From assembly GCA_021292165.1 (NCBI GenBank), contig CM037876.1, positions 37,558,575-37,622,574 of the forward strand: a stretch of DNA of 64,000 nt, given 5' to 3'. Each line of letters begins with the position of its first letter. The first letter of the stretch is position 1. Positions 1-10,552 of this stretch are shown one piece after another. The notes beneath the pieces are model-generated. The model ran no database searches. It worked only from the letters and a program-made list of their open reading frames with translations, and was not told the origin of the DNA. The position numbers and the translations under genes were made by a program. The DNA comes from Shinisaurus crocodilurus (Eukaryota > Chordata > Lepidosauria > Squamata > Shinisauridae).

Positions 1-345
1 TTCTGGTCTGCATGGAGAGCCTCCATGGATAGAGGAGGCTCTCCTCTCCAGACTATCACCCTCCACAAGTAGGAGAGGGTCAGGGCTGGAGTGCTCCTCC
101 TCATGCATTTGCCCTTTTTAGGTTCAGAACCCCTGAATAGGCCTAAAGTTGCCAGCTATTCAAGAGTTGTGGGGAGCATTAAAAAATCCCGTTGGTTTAT
201 GCAAGCCCTTGGGGATGAGTTGCCTCAAATAGTTCTGGACTGGACAGCCCTTCAAATAGAGGATGGGTTCAAAATGGAGGATAGTCCTCTGGCAGCCTTC
301 CAAATAGAGGATTATCCTGTGTAAAATAGGACACATGGCCACACT
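1..345 (-). mobile_element. Short DNA element, family Y, diverged copy
   Basis: On the minus strand this shares the phrases 'ctctatttg(g)aaggctg' and 'agaggac(t/a)(g/a)tcct' with copies near 34.7, 38.6, 50.1 and 57.6 kb, and it begins with 'gtggccatgtgtcc' as they do. The ends in better copies resemble CAGGGTGGCCAC, suggesting a non-autonomous hAT-like element. The first ~100 bases are less certain. No coding capacity is credible. Confidence 0.4.
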
Positions 346-2089
346 GCCCTGGATGGTCCAGGGCACTGAGTGAAATTTAAAATAATGAATGTCTTCCCAG
401 AGCTAGCTAGTGCTGCCACCTAAGCCTATGGCGGCAGGGCGAGAGCAGCCATCAGCGCAAGTGGGACCAAGGCAGGCTTCAGTGCCACTGGGCCTTACCA
501 GGGTTCTTAGACCCCAGCAACTGTCCAAGGGTGTCAAGTGCTGACTTTGACGCTTTGACACCTGAGATGAAAAATCTAAACAACACTCCTTCCTTGTACA
601 TTTTTAAATGCACACAAAGATGGACTCTGGAATGGCGATAGCTCTTCTGAAAGGCTCCTGCTGTCCAACATGACTGCTCTACAGTAAGGCTAAGCCCACA
701 TCCAATCTCTGTGAAATCCTCAAATGTGAATGCACCCAGTGATTGCCGGCCGAGGTGTATGACCTTGGAGCCAGAGGTATGGGGGCCTCAGGATATGATC
801 CAGCTCAGCAGCCCCTTCCTGTGCTTAAATCCAGCACTGAATCCATACTGTTGGTTATCCGCTGATTCTAGATAATTATGCCACCCACTGGTAGCCAAAG
901 ACTGGCTGCCATACCATAATCCTCCATGACCGAATAAGCTGTGGAAGTGCATTAAGAGAATGGGAAGACCACAGGGATGGTTTAAAGGCCTCCATTCGGC
1001 TCTGTGTGTAAGCCCCCGTACTGTGCCATTAAATGTGGAGAATTTGCCCACTTGCACTGTATATCTGTTGTTTGGGGGTTGTTTTTAAAGTGCCGCCATA
1101 TTTACGATCCTGCTGTGACTTCAGTTATAGGACTTCAGGGCCCCTCCTGCAGAAGAATTTATTAATTAGATCTCATCTTTATATTGCCTGCAGGCAGTTT
1201 CACTCCATTTGATCGGATGGAGGTTGAGGAAGGAATCTCAAAGGGCCGTGAGTAAGAAGCCAGCTGATATGCTATTTTCCTGCTGGATCATGCTGATTTG
1301 TTGGCATTTGGCTTGGCCCACCATAGACCAATCCCCTGGAGTTCTGTGTCCTATCAACAGAGGTTTTTCCAGTTATAAGTTGCCTCTCCTTCCTTCTTCC
1401 TCCCCCTTACTTCAAAATAGTATATGCAGTCATATCATCAATGGTACAGCTAACTGTAAACCTTAAACTCATAAATTGCTAATGTTAGAGCGGTTCAATA
1501 TGCAGCTTTTTTGATATCCCTTACATGCTAAAAAGTACTCAGGCCTGTTGACAAAGCAAAGAAATGGTGTCAAAAATAATTTTAAAACCTTTTGACCTGC
1601 AAGGTTTAAGAGAATTAGGCACAGATTCTTTGCTTTAAGCCTCTTGGTGACAAGAAATATGGTCCTCTGCCAGCTGGTTTGATTGACAGGAGCGTTTGTA
1701 GTTTCAGCTGCTTCTCCAGTGCACCCCTTGTATATTCTGAGCGGGTAAATATAGAAGACTATTTGTCACCTGGGCTGATGGATTATGCATAAGTGAGACA
1801 ATGCTGTTAAGATTCTACGGCATAAATGAAAAAATCACAAACTTTACATAACTCATAAAGTAGTGCTTAATACCCATAATGAAGTCTCTTCATTTTAATC
1901 AAGGGAACTGTCAGACTTCCAAATAAGGACAATGAGCAATGTTTCATTTGAGAGAGCTGCTTGCTACAAACCTGCATCAATGAGTTCTTGACAGGCATGA
2001 TAAGATATATTGGAAAATTGATTAGTTTAAGCAACTTGTTATAACCAGCTGCTTTTATTTGTAAATGTCATGAATTCCATCATTTTTAG
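346..2089. other. No gene recognised
   Basis: Moderately AT-rich unique-looking sequence. Open frames here are short and have no recognisable domain. The part from about 1490 to 2070 has no visible repeat match in the window and could be old single-copy DNA, but sequence alone does not show conservation. Confidence 0.5.

Positions 2090-2122
<33 letters not shown>
2090..2122. repeat. (CT)n microsatellite
   Basis: About 16 uninterrupted CT units follow 'ttagagt' and end in a short T run. It accounts for the Ser/Leu run in the small open frame over it. Confidence 0.95.
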
Positions 2123-2125
<3 letters not shown>

Positions 2126-2554
2126 GTCTGGAAGTGACAGGGTGATGAAGATCCCATGCAGGGACCATGCAGTTATTTCAGCTTGTCAAATTTGTCTTCA
2201 GTGTTCTGCATCTACAAATGGTCACAGTGAAGCCCAGTTCAGTTCAACTAAGTCATCCCATTGATTTCAGCAAGACATAGGTGTAATATTCTGTTCCAGG
2301 GCCAATAATTTACAGTGTCTTTAGCTGAACTCCATAACCCATTTCCTCTAGAGAAGCCCTATTTCATGTTAGTAGACCTCCCTTTGTGTTAGTGCATTGC
2401 AGTTATGGATGCACCCATAGTCATCAAATCATTTATTATGGCTTTCACTGAAAATCAGTTTAACTTGTTTGGTAATTACTCTGGTTTAACTGGCTTGAGA
2501 ACTACAGAAAAATGTGTGTATTTTTTTTTAAAAAAAACATCATTTCCCTTAGCA
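2123..2554. other. No gene recognised
   Basis: Unassigned sequence ending in a T run and an A run (about 2520-2538). Nothing gene-like is visible. Confidence 0.5.
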
Positions 2555-2667
2555 CAGGGGTGGGCAGGTTTGTGGCCTTCCAGATATTTTGGCTTACAAC
2601 TCCCTGGTTAGGGCTAGTGGGAGTTGTAGGCCAAAACATCTGGAAAGCCATAGGTTGCCCACTCCTG
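2555..2667. mobile_element. Hairpin hAT-type MITE
   Basis: A 113-bp palindromic element. It opens with 'caggggtgggcaggtttgtgg', closes with 'cactcctg' and has the 'ctacaactccc' type core in both arms. It is flanked by near-identical 8-bp sequences, ccttagca at 2547-2554 and ccatagca at 2668-2675 (7 of 8). Eight-base duplications and CAG-type ends are characteristic of the hAT superfamily. It is too short to code for anything and depends on transposase supplied elsewhere. Confidence 0.8.
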
Positions 2668-3649
2668 CCATAGCAAATAGGAAAAGTGCAACCCACTATG
2701 TTGATGCAACATTGAATATAATACTGTGCCAGAGGAAGAGGAGAGGAAAAGTCATTGTATTGGTTCTACTCAGAGCCATAAAATTCTTTTCCTGATGTAC
2801 CAATAGACTAGAACTTAATTGATCTCATGCATTGGGTTCCGTATTTGCACATGTGCAACCCTATTTGCAACCATCCCCATGGCAAAAATACATATCTGTC
2901 CCGATGGACAGATTAATTTGTGTAGGATCTTGAGTTGCTGTTGCACAAAGCTGTAGTAACTCCTCACCAGATCCTTATAAAGCTTTTGGCAAAGCATCTG
3001 AGCTAACCAATTGTGGCACTTCTCATCCACATCTCCCATCTCTCCAAATTTCCTGAAAATGCTTTTATGGCATGAGACTCTCTTTCATCTGCCCTACTGT
3101 CTTTGTGCAATACTAACACAGATGAGAGAGTTCTGGGGGCATGCAGCAGGGGCATTCCTGTGCGACATCTAAGCACCCCCCCCATTGCCTAGAATTTGCA
3201 CTGCCAAATGCTAGGTAAGTACATTATAAAACAAAGAATTGCTTCAAGATTTCCTATAAGTGGTTTGCTCATTACATTTCAAATATAGAATTTTCCAGGG
3301 GAAATAATTTTGTACTGTTATTGATTCTTTAGATATTGAGAAGAGAATTTGCTGTGGAAAGTGTATTATCACCTCTCAAAACATGCAGTAAAACTGGCAT
3401 TTTCAGCATGCTACTCTTATCTTTATTTGCTGATAGAGAAGGAATCCAGATTTTTCTTTTCTCTTAGCTTTAAAGTGAAACGATATGGTTAAGTTCCCAT
3501 TACCCAGTCTTTAATAAAAAACAATGTACGAGCATAAGGCATCACAGAAAAGCACCATGGTTAATGTGCTTCGTAAAGTCAGCTTCCATTTGAAGGGTAT
3601 ATCTCTCTGCATCTTCACTTTTAACTATTTAGTACTCAATAGATCTGTA
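2668..3649. other. No gene recognised
   Basis: Unassigned sequence between a MITE and the zinc-finger LINE. Short open frames on both strands show no domain. Confidence 0.5.
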
Positions 3650-4327
3650 CTTTTGTCTATATGTGCAGAGCATAATCTCACTATTACAAACACGCTCTTT
3701 CGACAAAAGAATAAGTTTAAAACATCATGGCAGCACCCACGGTCAAAGCACTGGCATCTTCTGGATTATGTAATTGTCCGTGTTAGAGATCGCCGCGATG
3801 TACTTCTTACTAGGGCCATGGTGAGTGCTGACGACTGCTGGACAGACCACCGACTAATCCGGTCCACTATGGTTATCAACATTGCTCCCCAACGTAGGCT
3901 TCAAGGAAGGAAACCAAGGCGTAAAATGAACATCCACGCCCTTCAAGATCCTATTAAGCAAACTCGTCTTCAATCACTTCTTAAGGAACATCTACCTACG
4001 GAACCTCCTGACAACATTGAGGACCATTGGTCTAAGCTGAAAACCTCCATTACTGCAGCTTGTGAACAAACTATTGGATATGAAACTAAGAAACATCAGG
4101 ATTGGTTTGATGAAAATGACAATGAGATTAAATATATAATTGACCAAAAAGGAAAGCCTTCCAAATATGGCAAAATGATATTAACTGCGCTGCCAAGAAA
4201 AAAACCTACGCTAGCGCAAAGGCTGAGGTCCAAAGAAGAACAAGAGAACTTAAGAACGCTTGGTGGAAAAAGAAAGCTGAAGAAATTCAACAACTTGCAG
4301 AATCCCATGATGCGCGGGGCTTTTTAA
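3650..4327 (+). pseudogene. LINE endonuclease C-terminus and linker (broken)
   Basis: Within the frame starting at 3524, residues from about 43 onward match the AP-endonuclease end of a LINE polyprotein. They include 'WQHPRSKHWHLLDYVIVR' and 'CWTDHRLI', where TDH (3842-3850) is the catalytic Asp-His pair. The first ~42 residues look like unrelated flanking sequence. A linker follows containing 'DWFDEN'. The frame stops at 4327, before the reverse transcriptase, so the coding continuity is broken. An active endonuclease would nick target DNA to prime reverse transcription; this one is truncated and cannot. Confidence 0.85.
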
Positions 4328-4472
4328 GGCCACAAGGGCCATTTATGGACCAAAAACCTATGGTACAAACCCTTTACAATCAAAAGATGGCACCAAACTC
4401 TTAAAAGACAAAGAGTCTATTGCACTGCGTTGGAAAGAGCATTATTATGACCTTTTAAATCGTAAATCTAAG

Positions 4473-5481
4473 GTGGATAATGAGATTTTTCCGCAAATCC
4501 CGCAAAAACAAATTAAAGAGGAACTTGCAATACTCCCCACTTTGGATGAAGTAAAAAAAGCCATTAATCAAATGAAGAACAACAAAGCTAGTGGACCAGA
4601 TGGGATTCCTGCTGAAATCTTTAAAGAAGGGGGCCCCGAACTTGTACAACATCTTCATAAACTCATCGAAAAAATCTGGATAAGAGAAGAGATCCCAGAA
4701 GACTCCAGGGATGCCATAATTATCAGCCTCTTTAAGAAGGGTGATAGAACAGACTGCGGAAACTATCGGGGCATTTCTCTCTTAGCAACCGCAGGTAAAA
4801 TATTTGCTAGGATTCTCGCAAACCGTCTTCTATCTATTTCAGAAGAGATCCTCCCTGAGACTCAATATGGTTTCCGCCCCTCTAGAGGGACAGTAGACAT
4901 GATTTTTACTGCACGCCAGCTCCAAGAAAAATGCCGGGAGCAAAATCAACCCCTTTATATGGCATTTATCGATTTGGCTAAGGCCTTTGATACTGTAGAC
5001 CGTACAGCTCTCTGGACTATCCTTATGAAAATTGGATGCCCCAATAAATTTGTGAATATCTTGCGACTTCTCCATGACAACATGACGGCAACGGTTTTGG
5101 ACAACAACGGCTCTCATGGTGCTCCATTTAAAGTGGGATCAGGTGTTAAACAGGGATGTGTTATCGCCCCAACATTATTTGCCATTTCATCGCCATGGTT
5201 TTACATCTTGTCAAGGGGAAACTTCCCACCGGTGTGGGAATTATATATCGAACAGATGGAAAGCTTTTAATCTCAGCAGGCTGAAAGCAAAAAGTAAGGT
5301 AATTACAACCTCCGTTGTGGAACTTCAGTATGCTGATGATAATGTGGTCTCCGCACATTCAGAGGATGATCTCCAAACTATCCTAAATGCTTTTGCAGAA
5401 GCATACGAAAACTTGGTCTCTCACTTAACATCAAAAAAACCAAAGTGCTTCATCAGCAAGTGCAAGCCAATCCTTTGGTGA
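4473..5481 (+). pseudogene. LINE reverse transcriptase (frameshifted)
   Basis: Frame 4473-5270 carries the finger and palm motifs 'NKASGPDGIPAEIFK', 'NYRGISLLATAGKIFARIL', 'QYGFRPSRGTVDMIF', 'FIDLAKAFDTVDR' and 'GVKQGCVIAPTLFAI'. After the last motif single-base indels break the frame. The catalytic YADD box (5329-5340) lies in a different frame (5116-5481). The opposite-strand copy at 8653-9014 shows a different set of indels, so both are independently dead copies. The enzyme would copy LINE RNA at a nicked target. Confidence 0.9.
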
Positions 5482-6275
5482 TGCCATCTATCCAGCTTGG
5501 CGGGACAATACTGGAAATGTCGATCATTTCCTCTATCTTGGCAGCTATCTTTCTGTTACAGCTAACATCGACAGTGAAATCCAGCATCGTCTGAGCTCCG
5601 CAAGTGCCGCATTTTCTCGAATGAAACATAGAGTGTTCGAGGATCGGGATATTTGTAAGAAGACCAAAACACTGGTTTATGAAGCCATTGTATTACCAAC
5701 TTATTGTATGCCTGCGAAACATGGACTATCTATAAACGTCACTTCCACCTCCTTGAAAGGTTTCATCAACGTTGCCTCCGGAAAATCCTGCAAATTACTT
5801 GGGAAGATAGGCGAACAAATGTCAGTGTACTGGAAGAAGCAAAGACTACTAGCATTGAAAAAATGATCCTTCAACGCCAACTTCAGTGGACCGGTCATGT
5901 TGTTCGAATGCCTGACTGCCGTCTCCCAAAGCAGTTACTTTACTCCCAACTCAAGGATGGAAAGCGGAATATCGGTGGTCAATATAAGAGGTTTAAAGAT
6001 GTTCATAAGGCTAATCTAAAAAAATGCATATAAACATCGAAAACTGGGAAGCTCTGGCCCATGAACGATCTAAATGGAGGTTGGCCTTTCACAAAGGTTC
6101 CATGGACTTTGAAGAAGCCCGAGTGCAAGGTGAAAGGGAGAAACGTGCTAAGCGAAAAGCACGTCAAATGAATCCTTTACAGGACCATCTTCTATCTGGT
6201 AACCTGTGTCCTCACTGTGGGAAGCTGTGTGGATCTAGAATTGGCCTCCACAGTCACTTACGGACCCATCGCTAG
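5482..6275 (+). pseudogene. LINE C-terminal region with C2H2 zinc finger
   Basis: Several short frames continue the thumb and C-terminal region with 'MKHRVFEDRDICKKTKTLVY', 'FHQRCLRKILQITWEDRR' and 'QWTGHVVRMPD'. The last frame (6024-6275, 83 aa) has a basic stretch 'EREKRAKRKARQ'. It ends in a zinc finger with Cys62, Cys65, His78 and His82 (C-x2-C-x12-H-x3-H) and 'GSRIGLHSH' between. The finger is the last thing before the stop. In LINEs such C-terminal fingers are thought to bind nucleic acid. Frameshifts split the region from the reverse transcriptase. Confidence 0.85.
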
Positions 6276-6365
6276 AGTCTACACAATCTTCTTTAGAATT
6301 TCCTCCTTTTATCCCGGAAGACAATCTTACTCGGTCACGAGTGATCGCCTGATGATGATGATGAG

Positions 6366-7169
6366 ATCTGTATGAAATCCTTTGTACAAACTTCCACTGA
6401 AGCATCAACAGGGATGTGTAGTGTTTCATCCTCAAGAAGTAGAGTTTAGTTTGCTTTATCAGATGTTCCCTTTGACATACCGTACATTTTTTACAGCTCC
6501 AGTTTGTGTCAATTCCATGGCTATTTCGAGGGAGTTCCTGATCCATAAATGTTAGTTGTTTCCTGGAGACATTGCAGACAAATGTTTCTTTTTATAACAA
6601 AAAGCACAATTTTTGGTTGCTTCCTGACTGTATTTGCAAAGAGTATTGTTAAGGAATCTTTCAGGAGTACTACCACATAACTGCTATTAGTAGTAGCTAC
6701 TATACTAGCAGCACTACTAGTAGTAGCAACTTTAACAAAGTATTACTCTCAGTATGTATCCTTCTAAGCAATTAAATAACTAATTGACTAATATTGCATA
6801 TAAAAGGCAGTTAGTTTAAATATGCAGCAGATATTTAACAGCATCATTTTAAATGTAGCTACTCTACTTAAAAAAAAACAAAAAACTTGCTACAATAGCT
6901 TCTTCCAGATGTCGCAGTTTTAGTACTGAAGGCTAGACTGGAATGCCAGATTGCTGAATTACTAGCATGTCAGTTTGTGCATTTCTCACCCTGTTCAGTG
7001 AAATGCTAGGAAGTTATTTGCAAACATGAGTTAGAAGTCAGAGGTTACATTTACTGCATTCTTATTGATACCTATACCTATAACTTGAGAATATGAAGGG
7101 TATGGTGAATACTCAGACACAGGCAAACATCCATAGAATGTTTCTATAATAAGATTGCACCAGACAGAA
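6366..7169. other. Spacer between the two inverted LINE copies
   Basis: AT-rich unassigned sequence with a short run of interrupted GTA/CTA triplets around 6685-6730 and an A-rich run near 6870. No gene seen. Confidence 0.5.
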
Positions 7170-7420
7170 GGAAACAGCCGAAGAACACAAGAACAGCCGT
7201 AGCAGTCAGGACCAATCAGCCATTAGCCCAGTATCCTGTCTCTGACAATAGCCAGATCCTGTTGCTTTAACAGCCCAGGGAGCTCCATAACTTCCTAACA
7301 TAACTGCCCCCCATCAGCTATGGATAAAGAGGTCCCATAGTAGAAGACATGTTTTGTATGCATCATATCTCCAGTGAACCTCCTGGCATTTTCAGCTATA
7401 GTAAAAAATGGATTGTAGGT
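7170..7420 (-). mobile_element. CR1-like LINE 3' UTR fragment, old
   Basis: Contains 'gaagaacacaagaacagcc' followed by 'cagtatcctgtctc', a diverged form of the CR1 3'-UTR phrase seen on the minus strand near 36.6 kb. It is weakly conserved and its limits are uncertain. Confidence 0.5.
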
Positions 7421-7640
7421 AGCATGCCAGGGAAGAAACTTGAGGAGCTGGCTGCTACCAATCAGAGTAGACAACACTGAGCAAGACAGACCAATCTTGA
7501 TCCAGTCAGTATAGTGTAACATCATACATTCTGTTTAGGGCAGGGGTGCATAACCACAAGCCCAGGGGCCAAATTCGGCCATCCTGTGCTCCCAGTCTGG
7601 CCCCCTGAGGTTCCCCAGAAGGCCACGCCCCCTTCCCCCA

Positions 7641-9476
7641 GTAGTAGTAGGCGATCACTCGTGACCGAGTAAGATTGTCTTCCAGGATAAAATTACAAAA
7701 AGAAAATTATAAAGGAGGAAATTCTAAAAAATTGTGTAGACTCTAGTAATGGGTCCGTAAGTGACTGTGGAGGCCAATTCTAGATCCACACAGCTTCCCA
7801 CAGTGAGGACACAGGTTACCAGATGGAAGATGGTCCTGTAAAGGATTCGTTTGACGTGCTTTTCGCTTAGCACGTTTCTCCCTTTCACCTTGCACTCGGG
7901 CTTCTTCAAAGTCCATGGAACCTTTGTGAAAGGCCAACCTCCATTTAGTTGGTTCATGGGCCAGAGCTTCCCAGTTTTCGATGTTTATATTGCTTTTTTT
8001 TTTTAGATTAGCCTTAAGAACATCTTTAAACCCTCTTATGCTGACCACCGATATTCCGCTTTCCATCCTTGAGTTGGGAATAAAGTACCTACTTTGGGAC
8101 GGCAGTCAGACATTCGAACAATATGACCGGTCCATTGAAGTTGGCGTTGAAGGATCATTTTTTCAACACTAGTAGTCTTTGCTTCTTCCAGTACACTGAC
8201 ATTTGTTCACCTATCTTCCCAAGTAATTCGCAGGATTTTCCAGAGGCAACGTTGATGAAATCTTTCAAGGAGGTGGAAGTGACATTTATAGATAGTCCAT
8301 GTTTCGCAGGCATACAATAAAGTTGGTAATACAATGGTGTCATAAACCAGTGTTTTGGTCTTCTTACAAATATCCCGATCCTCAAACACTCTATGTTTCA
8401 TTCGAGAAAATGCGGCACTTGCGGAGCTCAAACCATGCTGGATTTCAGTGTCAATGTTGGCTGTAACAGAGAGATAGCTGCCAAGGTAGAGAAAATGATC
8501 AACATTTTCCAGTATTGCCCCACCAAGCTGGATAGATGGCATCACCAAAGGGTTAACTTGCACTTGCTGATGAAGCACTTGCTGATGAAGCACTTTGGTT
8601 TTTTTGATGTTAAGTGAGAGACCAAATTTTTCATATGCTTCTGCAAAAGCATTTAGGATAGCTTGGAGATCATCCTCTGAATGTGCGGAGACCACATTAT
8701 CATCAGCATACTGAAGTTCCACAACGGAGGTTGTAATACCTTACTTTTTGCTTTCAGCCTGCTGAGATTAAAAAGCTTTCCATCTGTTCGATATATAATT
8801 CCCACACCAGTGGGAAGTTTCCCTTGACAAGATGTAAAATCATGGCGATGAAAATAGCAAATAATGTTGGGGCGATAACACATCCCTTTTTAACACCTGA
8901 TCCCACTTTAAATGGAGCACCATGAGAGCCGTTGTTGTCCAAAACCGTTGCCGTCATGTTGTCATGGAGAAGTCGCAAGATATTCACAAATTTATTGGGG
9001 CATCCCATTTTCATAAGGATAGTCCAGAAGCCGTTCGGTCTACAGTATCAAAGGCCTTAGCCAAATCAATAAATGCCATAAAGGGGTTGATTTTGCTCCC
9101 GGCATTTTTCTTGGAGCTGACGTGCAGTAAAAATCATGTCTACTGTCCCTCTAGAGGGGCGGAAACCATATTGAGATTCAGGGAGGATCTCTTCTGAAAT
9201 AGATAGAAGACAGTTTGCGAGAATCCTAGCAAATATTTTACCTGCGGTAGCTAAGAGAGAAATGCCCCGATAGTTTCCACAGTCTGTTCTATCACCCTTC
9301 TTAAAGAGGGTGATAATTATGGCATCCCTGAAGTCTCTGGGATCTCTTCTCTTATCCAGATTTTTTTGATGAGTTTATGAAGATGTTGTACAAGTTCGGG
9401 CCGCCCTTCTTTAAAGATTTCAGCAGGAATCCCATCTGGCCCGCTAGCTTTGTTATCCTTCATTTGATTCATTTCA
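7641..9476 (-). mobile_element. Zinc-finger LINE, copy 2 (5'-truncated)
   Basis: A second copy of the LINE at 3650-6365, on the minus strand and truncated in the reverse transcriptase just before 'NKASGPDGIPAEIFK'. Its 3' tail is (CTA)n at 7641-7650. The insertion site inside the hAT element is duplicated: 'cccccttcccc' occurs on both sides (ending about 7639, and about 9484-9494), as expected for target-primed integration. It contains an in-frame 15-bp tandem duplication at about 8561-8591, giving LHQQV twice. The zinc finger lies at about 7743-7815 in the frame 7743-8066. Confidence 0.9.
8207..9014 (-). pseudogene. LINE reverse transcriptase fragment (copy 2)
   Basis: Frame 8754-9014 carries 'GVKKGCVIAPTLFAIF', with a Lys where copy 1 has Gln. 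Frame 8207-8722 carries the catalytic 'LQYADD' box followed by 'LSLNIKKTKVL' and the thumb region through 'FHQRCLWKILRITWEDR'. Frameshifts between 8722 and 8754, and near 8207, separate the parts. It encodes no intact enzyme. Confidence 0.88.
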
Positions 9477-9762
9477 TTCTCCCCCCCCTTCCCCAACCAC
9501 AAATAGTTTGGTGGTTCACTGGCTTTTGTACACCCTGTCACTCTAAAATGCTGAAATTCCTCTCCAAAGGCTTAGTTACTGGCAGTAGGAGCTTTAAACT
9601 AAAATATACTGGTATTTTTGATATTTGGCCTTGCCCCTTTTGCCTTTGGCCATGCCCACCACTGGAATGCAGCCACTGGATGTTTCTCTGCGCCCCCTAA
9701 AAGTTTCCCTGAAATGGAATTCTGCCCCCAAGCTGAAAGAGGTTCTCAGCCCTGGTTTAGGG

Positions 9763-10338
9763 CATTAAGAACAATTCAAGCAGTGATACAGATGCCTCGA
9801 TCATCCCACTTCATCACTGTTGCTATGATACTGTCTTTGTGAACTGAACTGTGCTATCTTCCTTTATGGGTTGTTGGGTGTGTTTTTTTTAGTAACTGAG
9901 ATTTCTATAGATTAACTTGTGTGCAATGTGTGCAAGCCATCCGGAGAACTGTTGGATACCGTGATCATCAAGCAACAGTCACTGGTCTGCACCCGACCCT
10001 TAAAAATCCTAAAAATTCTACATAAGCTCTACAGTTCATGCTGTGGCACAGAACCCTGATAGGATTCTGACAGCCCATTCCCCTTCGTACTGACAGATAT
10101 TAATATGATGTAAAGCTGGCAGGCCAAAAAGGGTGCTGGTGGCAACTGCTTTTTATAGCACCCCTTAATGACAGATCTGTGGAGAAGTATTTGATGTCAT
10201 CTTCTGAAACAATAGTGCCACTGCTTCCCCGGGTGCAAGCAGAGCAGTGAGGGGGATTGTTGTATGTATGAAACAAAAATGGATTAGACCAACAGTTTAA
10301 AGCTCTTTAAGGCTGAAATGCTATCTGCTAGTCTTCTC
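9763..10338. other. No gene recognised
   Basis: Unassigned sequence after the hAT element. No repeat relationship within the window was noticed. Confidence 0.45.
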
Positions 10339-10460
10339 CAGCATGGTGCCTCCAGATAGTTTAGACTACAACTCCCAGTATCCCTGACCATTGGCCATGC
10401 TGGCTGGGGGCCTGGGGCTGATGGGAGTAAGTTCAAAATCTTGAGGACACTAGGTTGTGG
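10339..10460. mobile_element. Hairpin hAT-type MITE, diverged
   Basis: Shows the family core 'actacaactcccagtatcc', 'ggccatgctggctggggg' and a right arm 'gaggacactaggttgtgg'. The arms pair imperfectly and I cannot fix a target duplication, so it is an older copy of the family at 32629-32764. Confidence 0.7.
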
Positions 10461-10497
10461 AAGGGTATTACATACACAATTACTTGGCAGTATGTAC

Positions 10498-10552
10498 CAT
10501 GGAACTCAACGGGGCTTACTTCTTAGTAGACATGTATAGGATTGCTCTGTTC
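10498..10552. mobile_element. Small palindromic MITE, family T, partial
   Basis: 'aactcaacggggcttac' and 'gtataggattgc' match the family whose better copies lie at 51531-51630 and 51784-51880. Only one half is clear here. Confidence 0.55.

Larger units (their letters stand above)
3650..6365 (+). mobile_element. Zinc-finger LINE, copy 1 (5'-truncated)
   Basis: A non-LTR retrotransposon of about 2.7 kb. In order it shows the C-terminal part of an apurinic endonuclease, a reverse transcriptase, and a C-terminal C2H2 zinc finger. A short 3' UTR follows, ending in a (GAT)n tail after 'gtgatcgcct'. The 5' part of the endonuclease is missing, so it is 5'-truncated; the left boundary is approximate and set where similarity to this protein type begins. 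Compared with the other two copies it lacks about 26 bp of 3' UTR near 6305. I do not assign a clade: the architecture is compatible with RTE- or Ingi/Vingi-like groups. Confidence 0.88.
7541..9754. mobile_element. hAT element, family N, interrupted by a LINE
   Basis: The outer halves (7541-7640 and 9481-9754) form one ~375-bp element with ends caggggtgcataacc and ggttctcagccctg. It is flanked by a perfect 8-bp duplication, gtttaggg, at 7533-7540 and 9755-9762. This is hAT behaviour. Related copies lie at about 25963-26300 and 28390-28735, sharing 'agttactggcag' and 'ctggtattttt' phrases. The interior is filled by the zinc-finger LINE copy 2. No transposase is encoded. Confidence 0.85.

Noticed and set aside
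1490..2070. Conserved non-coding element
   Set aside because: It looks repeat-free and single-copy, but conservation cannot be judged without alignment, so it is not claimed.
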